Source of the DNA: Hawksworthiomyces lignivorus
Lineage: Eukaryota; Ascomycota; Sordariomycetes; Ophiostomatales; Ophiostomataceae
Length of the DNA: 64,000 nt
Assembly (NCBI GenBank): GCA_002917075.1
Contig: NTMA01000020.1
Span: 186,001 to 250,000 of the forward strand
Direction of reading: 5' to 3'
Position 1 is the first letter of the stretch. Each line of letters begins with the position of its first letter. The translations under genes were made by a program, and so were the position numbers. Shown here in pieces: positions 13,638 through 23,458 of this stretch. The notes beneath the pieces are model-generated. The model was not told where the DNA came from, made no database searches, and worked only from the letters and a program-made list of their open reading frames with translations.

Positions 13638-13677
13638 CACGGCAGCGCACGGCAGCTCAAGGCAGCCCACTGCAGCC
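13638..13677. repeat. Four tandem 10-bp units (CACGGCAGCN)
   Basis: Four head-to-tail 10-mers: CACGGCAGCG, CACGGCAGCT, CAAGGCAGCC and CACTGCAGCC. The GCAGC core is invariant and the spacing is about one helical turn. Possibly a protein-binding cluster or slippage; function unknown. Confidence 0.7.
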
Positions 13678-14471
13678 CCTGCTTTGACTGGTCGACGAAG
13701 CGCCCGGAAAATTACGCTGTTAGCGGAAAAGTGAGCAAAAAAGAGTGCCTGAGACGGTGCATGTGTCGCTTGATCGGCACGAGAGCAGCTCTGGACTGTT
13801 GGTCTGCAGGTCTGTTGGATTCAATATTGCAGAAAAATAGAGAGGAGAGCGGCAATATGACAGACAAAATATTTAACCTTTTTTTTTGTGCCAACCTGGA
13901 TTGGCTGTGGTAGTCTCATCCCGCGTATGGTGGTCAGAGCCGGGGTTGCGCTGGCGGCAATTTTGGAGAGAAGCTTGTCTCTCGACATAACCCGATGAAT
14001 TAACACGACGGCTAGCAACAGAGGCACGGCTCTGCTCCTATAGCGGGAAGCCAGGATGAAAAGCCAGAAAGGCAGGCCAACCAAATTGGTGACAACTGTG
14101 GTTGCTCGGATGGACGGGGGAGTTCTGCTTGGGATGAAAGGTAAAGTATATTACAAGGGGCCTACGATCGGTATGAAAGGTTAATCTAAGATCTGCTATT
14201 GGAAAGAGAAAAGAAAAAGAAGAAGAAAAGAGCAGAACAAGAAAGACCGGGAACGAAACCCAAACGCCAGAGAGTGCCGCGCGGCATGCAAACATCCAAG
14301 AAGAGAACGCTGACGATGACAAGAACAAGAAGGAAAAAAGAACAAAAAATAGCAGCAAGGACATGTACGAAAAAAAAAAAAATACGCAGTCTCTATTTCA
14401 CTTCCTCTCCTTTCTTCTGCTCTCCTCGCCCTGTTCTCCTCTCCCACCCCACCCACTCACTCCCTCCCCCC

Positions 14472-17162
14472 TTACATGACGCTGCAGCTCGACCCAGCCC
14501 AGTTGCTGAGCTGGTCGTAGTAGCCGTCGCCCTCGTCGCTGACGCCCTCGACGTAGTTGTGCTTGCGCACGAGGCCGGTGACGCGCAGCGTGTGCTCGCC
14601 GGGGCCGTGCCACCAGCGCAGGCGCTGCAGCAGCACCGTCTCGGACTCGTCCCAGGCGATCTCCCAGCGGCCGCCGCTGACCTCGACGTCGACGCCGTCC
14701 TCGGGGAAGTGGTACGCCGGCAGCCACACGACCGTGGGCACGGCCAGCAGGCCCTTCTCGGGCGGGTCCTGCTGCGCGAGCGCCAGGTCCGGGTGGTGCC
14801 GCGCGGGGTCCGCCTCCTGCGCCGCCCGCGCCAGCTTGGCCTCGTCCGCAACGCCGTCCACCGTCAGCGCAAACGTGCACCGCTTGAGGTCGAAGCCGTA
14901 CTGCCGGATGGCGCCGGCCGCCGCGATGGGCGCCGGCCGCACGTACGCCTCGGCGGCGCGGAACCCGGGCGCGCTGGTCAGCTCGGGCGACCCGGCCGCT
15001 GCCGTCCCGCGGCCGGCGTCGCTGCTGCTGCTGCTGGTGCTGCTGCCCTCACCACCGTTCCTGCTACCGACGGGCTGCGACGAGATCGACGGCTGCGTCA
15101 GCACCCGCTTGAGGTTGGCCGGGTTGACCGAGTCGTCCTGGTCAATGTCGTCGCGCGACGGCCGCGGCGCCCCGCCCGGCGGCGCGGCCACCGCCGTCGA
15201 CGCCGTCGAGTCGGCCGTCGTCAGCGGCTTGCGCGTGCTGACGGCAGCGGACGTCGCCGTCACGACGCGGCCCAGCTCGGCGCTGGTCTGCGGCAGCTGC
15301 GACACCGGCAGCGGCGTGTCGTCGAGCGACGCGATGGACAGGTCCTCGCCGTTCCACTGGTCGCCGCGGTCGTGGTCGTTCTGTCGTCTCTGTCAGCTAG
15401 GCTGCCCTCTCAAACGATGTTCTTGCTTGCAGCCGCGGAACTCACCTTGGTCATGTACAGCCACAGCGCGTAGCCGTCCATCGGGGCGCCCTCGACGGCA
15501 AAGTGGTTGGCGTCCATGGCGGCGGACTGGCTCGAGTAGTCGCCCGTCTTGTAGGCGTGCTTGTCGTCCATGTCGTAGGGGATGCCGAACTCGGTCAGCA
15601 CGCAGGGGTGGCGGCCCAGGCGGTCCAGCCCCTCCTGGCGGATGGCGGCCAGCTGGTCGCGGAAGCAGTTGCGGATGGCCGTCTCGCCGACGCGGATGGC
15701 GAAAGCCGGGTGCAGATAGCGCCCGCGCAGCACGCCCAGCACGTCGACGTTCCAGGTGCGGTTCCACTTCTTCATCATCAGCGTGATGCCGTCGTAAAAG
15801 TGCGGCGCGTACACCAGGCGCGGGTCGTCGCCGTCGGGGGTGCCGCGGATCAGCGGCGGCAGCTCCATGGTGGCGCCCTGCAGCAGCACGATGGCGTCCG
15901 GGTGGTAGCGCCGCACGGTGTCGCGGTAGCGGCGGAAGTAGTCCATAAAGTACGTGTCGGAGAAGCACGGGTAATCGATGGTCTCGCCGGTGCGCGGGTT
16001 CTTGGCAAAGTAGTCCTTGCGCAGCAGCTCGTCCGTGTCCGGGTTCCATACGCCGTGCTGGGCCCACAGACACGTGCCCAGCGCCCAGCCCGGGTCGCGC
16101 TTGTAGCCGTAGCGCGAGTCGTCGTAGCCGGCCGGCAGCCACGCCACCTCGCCGTGCGGGTCCACCAGCACGCGGCCCGACTTGACCGGGCCCAGCCCGC
16201 CCATCTCCCACGTGTCCACCTCGCACGGCCGCCCCATGCCCGTCAGCATCGCCTGCCAGATGGTCGGGCACGTCCCCTTCTTGAGCTCCTGCTCCTTGGG
16301 GATGACGCTGATGTCCTGGTAGCCGATCATGCCCTTGTTGGGCTCGTTGAGGCTCTCCCAGCCGAACACGACGTCGTTCTCAATGTCGCCCGCCTCCTGG
16401 ATGCGCCGCGCCAGGTGGGCGATGGCCCCGATAAAGTGGTCCTGCAGGTAGTCCTGGATGTTCTTGCCGTCGATGATGCACTTGGGCGCAAAGTCGCGGC
16501 CGGCGAAGAACAGCGTGAACATGGTGGCCGCCGCCAGCCGGAGGTAGTTGGTCGACCAGATCATCTTGGGGAAGTTGTCGTTGTCGCCGTAGGTGTTGTG
16601 CACGATGGCCGCCTCGGTTGACGAGAAGCTCTGCGGGTTGAGGCCGCAGGCGTAGAGCGTCCACATCGGGGCGCCGGAGCCGCCGCAGAACCGGGACCAC
16701 TGACTGCGTTAGCAGATTGAAGTACACCAAATCAAAACCAAAAAAGAAAGAAAAAAGCATGGTGCCGGTCAGACATACCACATCCTGATGTGGGTCCATA
16801 AAGACGTAGAAACCGTACTCCTTGGCAATCCGCAAGATGTAGATGGTGTGCTGAATCCACTCCTCGTCGTACTTGCCCGGGCCGGCAGCCTCGATGGCCT
16901 CCCAGGTGAACACATAGCGAATTGTGTTGTAGCCCATCTTTTTTAACCGTGAAAAATGCAGATGTGCGTCTTCTTTTGGAAACGGCCGCTGGTGGAAGTT
17001 GGTGTTGTCGCCGTCGTAGAAGTCATCGGCGATATGTGACGGCATCTCTGGGTTGCTCGGGTACTTGGCATCGCCGGCCACGTTGATACCGCGCAGGACG
17101 ACCTGCCGGCCGAGCCCATCCTTGAACACCCCATCCTCTATGAAGAGACGAAGAGGTGCCAT
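14472..17162 (-). CDS. EGH1: Steryl-beta-glucosidase / fungal glucocerebrosidase-like (GH5, EGCrP/Egh1 type)
   Basis: Cytosolic GH5-type beta-glucosidase of the EGCrP2/Sgl1/Egh1 group, which hydrolyses ergosteryl glucoside and related glucolipids (family knowledge). Exons: 17162..16779, 16699..15446 and 15380..14472; introns of 79 and 65 bp, all phase 0; 848 residues. Visible motifs: VVLRGINVAGDAKYP near the start, GYNTIRYVFTWEAIE (substrate-binding barrel strand), MDPHQDVWSRFCGGSG across splice 1, VFGWESLNEPNKG with the likely acid/base Glu, and PCVLTEFGIPYDMD with the likely nucleophile Glu. The C-terminus (last 300 residues) has a Ser/Gly-rich linker, then a beta-rich domain. There is no signal peptide or membrane anchor, in keeping with the group. 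Substrate preference between sterol and ceramide glucosides cannot be read from sequence. Confidence 0.88.
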
Positions 17163-18155
17163 AGCCGGAGTCGACTAGGAGTGCGAGAAGCAGGTGGATA
17201 TGATCGGCGGAGACTGAGAGTCGCACAAATAGTGGAACATAGAAAGGCTATCGCTCAGAACCTAAGCAAAAACAGCACCAGTAGTCCTAGGGGAGAGGGG
17301 GGGGAGAGAGCCTTGATCTGAAAGGCACTTTAATTCTCAACAGAACGAACGAAGCTTGGGAGAATATATGAGGAAGTCGAGCATCTGGACTGTTTCATGG
17401 GTCACGAGAAAGGCGGAAATGGCAAAAGGGGGGAGAGCGGATAGAAGACAAAGCAGGACCCCTATCTCGAGAAACTCTTCCTTTATTATATGTGTACCGG
17501 ATCAGGAACGAGACGAGAGATAAGAACAAAGGACGAAGATGGCTGTCGGAGCGGGTAAATGTCGGTTGGACTATTCTTGGGCACCGAAGAGGAGGTGAAG
17601 ATTGAAGAATGACGATAGACGATACGGCGCAGTACCTAAGAAGCAGTGTCGCCGCAAGCACAGTCGCTCGGTTGAGTACGAGTACGACGTATGCGCCAGT
17701 TTAGTGCGTGGCAACGGCCTGCCGACCCATCCCCTAGCGCTATTCTTGCAGACTTTCAGCGCCATAGTCAGCTGGTTGGCAGCCAGAAACAGCCCTGTCC
17801 TGGCTTATCCGAAGATTTTCCGCGTGCGGATAGTGCGATGAAATAGTGGAATAGTGGATCTGCATGAGCCTAGCACTGTCCATTGGCACAGTTATCCACT
17901 GTACTATGCACGGAGCAGCTCTCATTAGCTCCTTTTAGCTGCCATTAAATAGTTCTGTTACGTGATTCGCCGCCCGCTACAGAAACGGCTTTACGCGTCG
18001 ACGCGTCTTCTGAGATAGATTCGGTGGGTTTTCACAACCAACGACATAACCCAGTGGCGTACATAGTTGCAGAGGGGTGCTGTATGCGATCCTGCTGCTT
18101 GTCTCGACAGTACTGAAAGAGCTTCTATTCTTTTCCAGCGTACACACAAGACACA
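17163..18155. other. Divergent intergenic region EGH1/PRI1
   Basis: Just under 1 kb between two divergently transcribed genes. The only signal I can support is the ACGCGT pair at 17993-18006 upstream of PRI1. The first half is CT-rich on the minus strand, as expected for the EGH1 leader. Confidence 0.5.
17993..18006 (+). promoter_or_regulatory. Tandem MCB (MBF-type) boxes upstream of PRI1
   Basis: Two ACGCGT hexamers at 17993-17998 and 18001-18006, separated by two bases, 163 and 155 bp before the PRI1 ATG. In yeasts the MluI cell-cycle box drives G1/S transcription of replication genes including primase. Function here is inferred from position and motif. Confidence 0.65.
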
Positions 18156-19883
18156 ATGCCGCACTCTGTGTCATCACAACCTTCATCGCCCTCACAGCAG
18201 CTTCAAGCTGCTATGGAGGAGGACCCGGCACCGGTCGTTGAGGCCAGCAACGGAGACGACAGTCAAGAGAATGGCAACATCGATGGCAAGGCCGACCGCT
18301 CTAGTCCACCGGCACCGGCTGCCGAGGCAGACGTGGATATGGATGTAGAGATGGCCGACGGCGGCGAGGCGCTGCCGGAGCCACCAGCGAAGAAGGAAAC
18401 CGCCGAGGTCAGCCTGGATGAGCTGTTTGCCGACGACGACGCAGACGACGACGACGACGACGAGTTCCCAAGTTCTCTCCCAGCACAGAACGGCGCAGAA
18501 GCCGGCACCGATGTGCTCTCCCTCCAGGCGTCCGACGAGGGCGTCATGCGCACCTTCTACCAGCGCCTGTTTCCCTGGCGGTATCTCTTCCAGTGGCTCA
18601 ACCACAGCCCCACGTCGACGTCCGACTTTGCCCACCGCGAGTTTGCCTTTACGCTGCAGAACGATGCATATCTGCGGTACCAGTCGTTTCCCACGGCTGA
18701 TCTGTGTGTCTCCCCCTTTCCCTTCTCTCTTCTTTCGTTTTTCTCTTGATGTGCAGCCCGCTGACCGCTGCCCTGCAGCCTTCGCAAGGACGTCCTCCGC
18801 CTGATGCCGTCCCGTTTCGAGATCGGGCCCGTATACACGGCCAATCCGCGCGACCGCAAGACGCTCGCCAACACGTCGGCCTTTAAGCCGCTGGCCAAGG
18901 AGCTGTGCTTCGATATCGATCTGACAGACTACGACGACATCCGCACGTGCTGCGACAAGGCCAACATCTGCGGGCGCTGCTGGCAGTTCATCACCATGGC
19001 CATCGCCGTCGTGGACGCGGCGCTGCGCGACGACTTTGGCTTCCGCCACATCCTGTGGGTGTACTCGGGGCGGCGCGGCGCGCACGCGTGGGTGTGCGAC
19101 AAGGCGGCGCGCCGGCTCGACGACCAGCGCCGCCGCGCCATCGCCGGCTACCTCGAGGTGCTGCGCGGCGGCAGCCAGGGCGGGAAAAAAGTCAACGTGC
19201 GGCGCCCGCTGCACCCGCACCTGGCGCGCAGCCTGGCCGCGCTGCGCGCCCACTTCCAGGCGGACGTGCTCGAGGGCCAGGACCCCTGGGGCACGCCCGA
19301 GCGCGCCGAGAAGCTGCTGGCCCTGCTGCCCGACAAGAGCCTGGCCGACGCCCTGCGCCGCAAGTGGGACGCGTCGCCGGGCCGCCCGTCGACGGCCAAG
19401 TGGGCCGACATCGACGCCGTCGCCAAGACGGGCGCCGTCAAGGGCCTCGACCTCAAGGCCCTGCTCGAGGCCAAGCAGGACATCGTGCTCGAGTACACCT
19501 ACCCGCGCCTCGACATCGAGGTCAGCAAGAAGCTCAACCATCTGCTCAAGAGCCCCTTTGTCGTCCACCCGGGCACCGGCCGCGTCTGCGTGCCCATCGA
19601 CACCCGCCGCCTCGACGCCTTTGACCCGCTCGGCGTCCCCACCGTCCAGAGCCTGCTGCAGGAGATCGACGCCTGGCAGGCCGACAAGGGCGCCGACAAG
19701 GGCGACGCACCCGGTGGCGGCGAGCAGCCCGACGCCGACGAGAAGAAGCTGCAGGACTGGGAGAAGACGAGCCTCAAGCCGTACATTGAGCAGTTCCGGT
19801 CGTTTGTGCTAGCGCTCATGCGCGACGAGAAGGACGCCACCGTCAAGCGGGAGCGGGAGGAGAGCAGCGCGATGGAATTCTAA
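18156..19883 (+). CDS. PRI1: DNA primase small (catalytic) subunit Pri1
   Basis: Catalytic subunit of the primase-polymerase alpha complex, making RNA primers for DNA replication in the nucleus. Exons 18156..18703 and 18779..19883, with a 75-bp intron (GTGTGT..CAG); 550 residues. Splicing gives FPTADLLRKDVLRLMPSRF. Key features: FEIGPVYTANPRDRK, CFDIDLTDYDD (metal-binding Asp pair, about residues 226-234), a Cys-rich CCDKANICGRCWQF loop matching the structural zinc site, and WVYSGRRGAHAWVCD, a signature of archaeo-eukaryotic primases. Odd: the first 130 residues are acidic and low-complexity, including a run of Asp, making the protein longer than the roughly 400-residue yeast enzyme. An in-frame ATG (MEEDPAP) 19 codons downstream is an alternative start. 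Confidence 0.94.
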
Positions 19884-20085
19884 ATTTGGGCATGTTTCTA
19901 ATGGGGGTTGTCTGATCCTTTTTTTTTTTTTGTTCAACTGCGAATCATGGGAAGAATGTTGTAATGTGTTACACCTGGATGATACTTTTTTGTACAAAAT
20001 GAGGATAACGGAGCCATGAGCAAATTACAGCAACGCATGCATTTTCCTAGTTTTCTCTTACTTTTTTATTATCCTTCTTCTAGTC

Positions 20086-21334
20086 CTATGCGAGCACCTT
20101 CTCCAGGTCCACCATGCTCAGGCTGACCTGGTTCGACGTGCTCGGCGGCAGCTTGCCCGCGCCCATGACGAGCAGCCGCGCCGGGTCGCCGCGCAGGACC
20201 CGCAGGTGCCGCGAGTACGCCGCCAGCTGCGGCACGCTGTGCATGGTCCACCCCGCCGGGTCGCCCAGCGCCGTGTTTGCAAAGACCTGGGCGTGGCTCA
20301 TGGCGCTGACTAGCAGAGTGCCGTTTTTGGCATCCCCGCCGCCTCTGGCGTAGGGCGTCCACGTCACGTACGGCGAGCTCGTCGGCTTCGTGCGACCCGC
20401 CGCCAGGGGCACGTCCCGCGCCGCGCCGAACGCGCGGGGGTCGTCGGCGATGCGGTAGTACACCTGGAACCCCGGGCTGCCGCCGTACTCGTACGTCATC
20501 AGGTAGCGGCCGTCGGGCAGCGCCGCGACCGTTGTCATGCCGGGGCGCGCCTTGTAGTCGGCCTGGGCGACGTCGTCTACCGGCGGGTCCCAGGCCAGCA
20601 GGTCCGACGTGGTCTGGTGGCACAGCTTCTGCCCGTGCTTGGGGTCCCGCTGGTCCGAGTAGTAGAGGATCAGCTGGGTCTTGTAGTAGCTGGGGGAGAA
20701 TTAGCAGCTTGCGGGGTGGCGCACGCAAGGCACGGGAAAGAGAGAAAGCGCGCGCTGGGGGGGGGTCTCACAGAAGGAACGGCTCCCACACCGGCGTCTG
20801 GCCGTTGTCCGGACGAGCCTTGCCGCCGGACGCCACGCTGCTGACAAACTGCCACGTCAAGCCCTTGTCCGTGCTGGCGTACACGTCGATGCGCGTGCGG
20901 CTGAGGTCCGTCGGAATGCTATTCCCTGCACAGAGAACAGTGCCAGCTTTGAACGTGCCAACATCGGCAGGCAGCTCATACAGAAAGGGCTGGTATCGCA
21001 GGCCCCATGCCGTCGGCGTCTGGTCCGTTACTCGCGAGACTTCTGTCCAGGTGGTGCCGTTGTCTGTGGACCGGTAGATGGGGAAGTACACAACAGGCGG
21101 TTCTGGTGAGTAGTTCTCCCAGGTCGCCAGCAGGGTGCCGTCGCTCAGCTCGACGGTCCGAGGATACAGCACGCGGGGATCAACGAAGTTCGTTGGAGGC
21201 GCATATATGACCTTGTTAGAAAACGTGGCTACCGGCGAGGAAGCGTCTAATCCCGGAGGCTCTCCACTGATGGCATTGGCCGCCGCGACACCGAGGAAAC
21301 AGAGAGTAAGAGCCCACATGATTTTTATTGACAT
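20086..21334 (-). CDS. Secreted GH93-like exo-arabinanase / BNR-repeat beta-propeller
   Basis: Probable extracellular exo-1,5-alpha-L-arabinanase-type hydrolase acting on plant arabinan. Exons 21334..20772 and 20689..20086, with an 82-bp intron; 388 residues. A hydrophobic signal peptide (about residues 1-20) precedes the propeller. Two Asp-box motifs, STDNGTTW and STDKGLTW, mark sialidase-fold blades. LRYQPFLYELP, TPVWEPFLLYYKTQ (across the splice) and GRYLMTYEYGG fit the GH93 group better than true sialidases. It converges with PRI1, with 202 bp between stops. The propeller and secretion are well supported; the exact substrate is inferred from family resemblance. Confidence 0.75.
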
Positions 21335-21743
21335 TTGGTCACCGGCCCTCTTGTTTTCCTCCGTTCGATCTTCCGACTATACTGAGTTAAATAAATCATC
21401 GCGATGGAGGGACAGCCGAATATAACCTCAAGTAGTAATTTAGAGTTTATCGACATATAATTAAAGATAGTTTAGCCTAGGATAGCCAAGAAACTCTTCA
21501 CATATAACGCCCCAAAGACGATAGTCTTAGCCGCCATTTTATAAGATAACCTACGGCTTCAGGATCCGTCTTCCGGGTCTTGGCCGCAAGAGATTGCTTA
21601 AACTGGTTCTTGAATGGATGTATGATACCCGTAATTCCTTTATATTTCTGCACCAAATCTTAAGATTTGAATCTTTTAGAATTTTTATTGCCTCTATGTT
21701 CTTACAGCTTTTTGTTATTTAATTTTTGTGATGGCCTTGGAGT
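21335..21743. other. AT-rich intergenic DNA, possible decayed repeat
   Basis: The section from about 21420 to 21725 is TA-rich and has no open reading frame of note, in contrast with the GC-rich genes on either side. It could be a repeat degraded by RIP (C-to-T mutation of duplicated DNA), but no transposon ends or protein relics are visible. Confidence 0.4.
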
Positions 21744-23048
21744 CTAGACATCAGAAGACATGACTTTGTCGCCTCCAGCTGTCTCTGTGCCAATTGTCTC
21801 CTCGCCGTTTTCTATGTCCATGTTGGTATCGCCTTTCTCGTCGCCTTTGTCGTTGCCACCAGCTTCCTTCTTCTCAGTCTCCTCCCGTAGATGACCCCCT
21901 TTCCGCTTCGGGATCACCAGTGAGAAGGCCGTAGCCCAATCGCCCGTCTCGAGCCAATTGAGCATAATCTCAACGACGTGGTTCGTCGTGAGCACTTGCC
22001 GGCTCGCCATCACCATGTACTCGCCGATGGGCAACTTGGCCGTGCGGATGCCGCGCTCCTGTGCCCTCTTGTAGCACAGGCCCTTTTCGCGGTTCTTGTC
22101 GACGATGCCGCCAATAACATAGCTCGTGTACGGCTCGAGGCGGCTGAGGGTTGTGGGCGAGTCGGACGTCAGGTACACGACAGAGGGGTTCTCTGCCGAA
22201 GGAGCTGTAGCTGTGGTATGTGCTGCATCTGCTGCATCTGTGGCATCCGCGGTGGCAGACGCATCTGCGCTTCCATCCTCTGGTGGGTTGCTGTCCTTTT
22301 TATCCTCTAGAACATCTACAACGGTGCCTCCATGCGGGCCGCGCATGTCCTTCTCGGCCTGCTGTGCCGCAGCCATGAAGTCGTCCTCGAGGAAGTACAC
22401 ATGGTTCCAGCGCTTGTGTTGGTTCGCCAGCAGCGTCTCGTATCGCGACCGCAGCTTGCCGCCCCAGGAGCTGACGTAGATGCGCGTGTTCCGCGCTGCC
22501 GTGCGGTTGGCCGAGTACGAGCGGGTGATCTGGCTCGACAGCGAGATCAGCTCCGTCTCGCGCATATACGTCTCAAAGGCGCAGTCCAAGATGAGGCTGA
22601 CCGGCACGAGCACGTGCTCTTTTGCTGGTGCTGGTGCTGCCTCTGCCTTGGCCTCGCTTTCGTCGGCACCCTTGCCCTCCACCTCTCTGGCTGCCCGCTT
22701 CTCTGCCTGCTTGCTGATTCGCTTTTCCTTCCGCCGCCGCTTGCGGTCGTCGCGGGAGTCTTCCCACTTCTTTTGCCGCTTCAGCTTCTTTTGCTGGTTT
22801 TTTGACAGGGGCTTGTTTGCAGCTTCGGGATCTGCCGTGTCGTTCTCGTCGTTATGGTCCTCTTCTGCCTCTTCTGGCGCATCGTCGGCAGCTCCTAACT
22901 CTGGCGCACCCGCATCCTCGCCGTCGTTGCCGTCGTTGCCGTTGCTGCCGTTGCTGCCGTTGCTTTCTGACGCCAATTGGCCTTTCTTGACTTCGCTCTC
23001 GTCGAGGGGCAGTGCCCCTGACACGTGTGGTTCCTCGTGCGTCTCCAT
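21744..23048 (-). CDS. TRM10: tRNA (guanine-N1)-methyltransferase Trm10
   Basis: SPOUT-fold methyltransferase that makes m1G at position 9 of tRNAs. It is intronless, 434 residues from the ATG at 23048. N-terminal 150 residues are acidic/Ser-rich, then highly basic (LSKNQQKKLKRQKKWEDSR), as in Trm10 RNA-binding tails. The catalytic domain shows LILDCAFETYMRETELISLS, IYVSSWGG, VVYLTSDSPTTL, YVIGGIVDKNREKGLCYKRA and TAKLPIGEYM. Between the first and second halves there is an Ala/Asp/Thr-rich insertion (SADASATADATDAADAA). An upstream in-frame ATG at 23177 would add 43 residues including 11 lysines encoded by a 34-nt A run; that run is more likely promoter or 5' leader, so I start at MET-HEEP (23048). 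Confidence 0.92.
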   Translation of the reverse strand: METHEEPHVSGALPLDESEVKKGQLASESNGSNGSNGNDGNDGEDAGAPELGAADDAPEEAEEDHNDENDTADPEAANKPLSKNQQKKLKRQKKWEDSRDDRKRRRKEKRISKQAEKRAAREVEGKGADESEAKAEAAPAPAKEHVLVPVSLILDCAFETYMRETELISLSSQITRSYSANRTAARNTRIYVSSWGGKLRSRYETLLANQHKRWNHVYFLEDDFMAAAQQAEKDMRGPHGGTVVDVLEDKKDSNPPEDGSADASATADATDAADAAHTTATAPSAENPSVVYLTSDSPTTLSRLEPYTSYVIGGIVDKNREKGLCYKRAQERGIRTAKLPIGEYMVMASRQVLTTNHVVEIMLNWLETGDWATAFSLVIPKRKGGHLREETEKKEAGGNDKGDEKGDTNMDIENGEETIGTETAGGDKVMSSDV

Positions 23049-23103
23049 ACTCGATGCGTTGCTAGGATCTGTTGGAGCTGAAGCTGCCGCTGCGTCACAG
23101 TTT

Positions 23104-23105
<2 letters not shown>

Positions 23106-23139
<34 letters not shown>
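23106..23139. repeat. Poly(T) tract, 34 nt, in divergent promoter
   Basis: An uninterrupted run of 34 T on the plus strand, preceded by TTTTC. It reads as poly(A) on the TRM10 coding strand, 58 bp before its chosen ATG. If translated from the upstream ATG it would give a lysine run. Confidence 0.9.
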
Positions 23140-23140
<1 letters not shown>

Positions 23141-23280
23141 GCGGGGCACGGCTGTGCTTACAGCGGTTGGGGGTCACCCCAGTAAGTAATATAGTGTGAG
23201 TGGCGGGCGTCTCCCGTTCGCGTTAGCGGCTTTGCCTCATCCTTGCAGTGGTCGCGCTCTTCGCGTTAATGGGAATTTTG

Positions 23281-23286
23281 ACGCGT
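23281..23286 (+). promoter_or_regulatory. MCB box upstream of MSH2
   Basis: ACGCGT, 178 bp before the MSH2 ATG and followed by CTTCT. The same 11-mer ACGCGTCTTCT occurs at 18001 upstream of PRI1. MSH2 is an S-phase, MBF-type target in yeast; regulation here is inferred. Confidence 0.55.
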
Positions 23287-23458
23287 CTTCTCCTACAACG
23301 AACTTGACAACCCATTTAACTCATGAACACCGAATAACACACGACACAACAGTTCCACAGAGACCTGACTCGTAAAGTAGATTCCTTCGAGTTCTTCATC
23401 TGTTTCTGAACTTTTTTGGATTCCTTCATCAGCATCTCTTCCAACACAATTCGCCAAA

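Larger units (their letters stand above)
11528..14471. other. Intergenic region with homopolymer and short tandem repeats
   Basis: About 2.9 kb between the BCK1 start and the steryl-glucosidase stop. From 11600 to about 12450 the minus strand is CT-rich, consistent with a long BCK1 promoter/leader. It holds a 29-nt A run (13116-13144) followed after two G by A10, and four 10-bp repeats at 13638-13677. No coding region is supported. Confidence 0.5.
23049..23458. promoter_or_regulatory. Shared divergent promoter TRM10/MSH2
   Basis: 410 bp separate the two start codons, which point away from each other. The region holds a 34-nt T run (23106-23139) close to TRM10 and an ACGCGT box (23281-23286) closer to MSH2. 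Poly(dA:dT) tracts commonly exclude nucleosomes in fungal promoters. Confidence 0.7.

Noticed and set aside
15503..16621. 372-codon plus-strand frame opposite the steryl-glucosidase
   Set aside because: Antisense shadow with skewed composition and no family.
18192..19568. 458-codon minus-strand frame opposite PRI1
   Set aside because: Spans the PRI1 intron and has no recognisable domain; antisense shadow of GC-rich coding DNA.
23049..23177. N-terminal extension of Trm10 containing a lysine run
   Set aside because: Encoded by a 34-nt homopolymer in a divergent promoter; the ATG at 23048 gives a normal Trm10 start.
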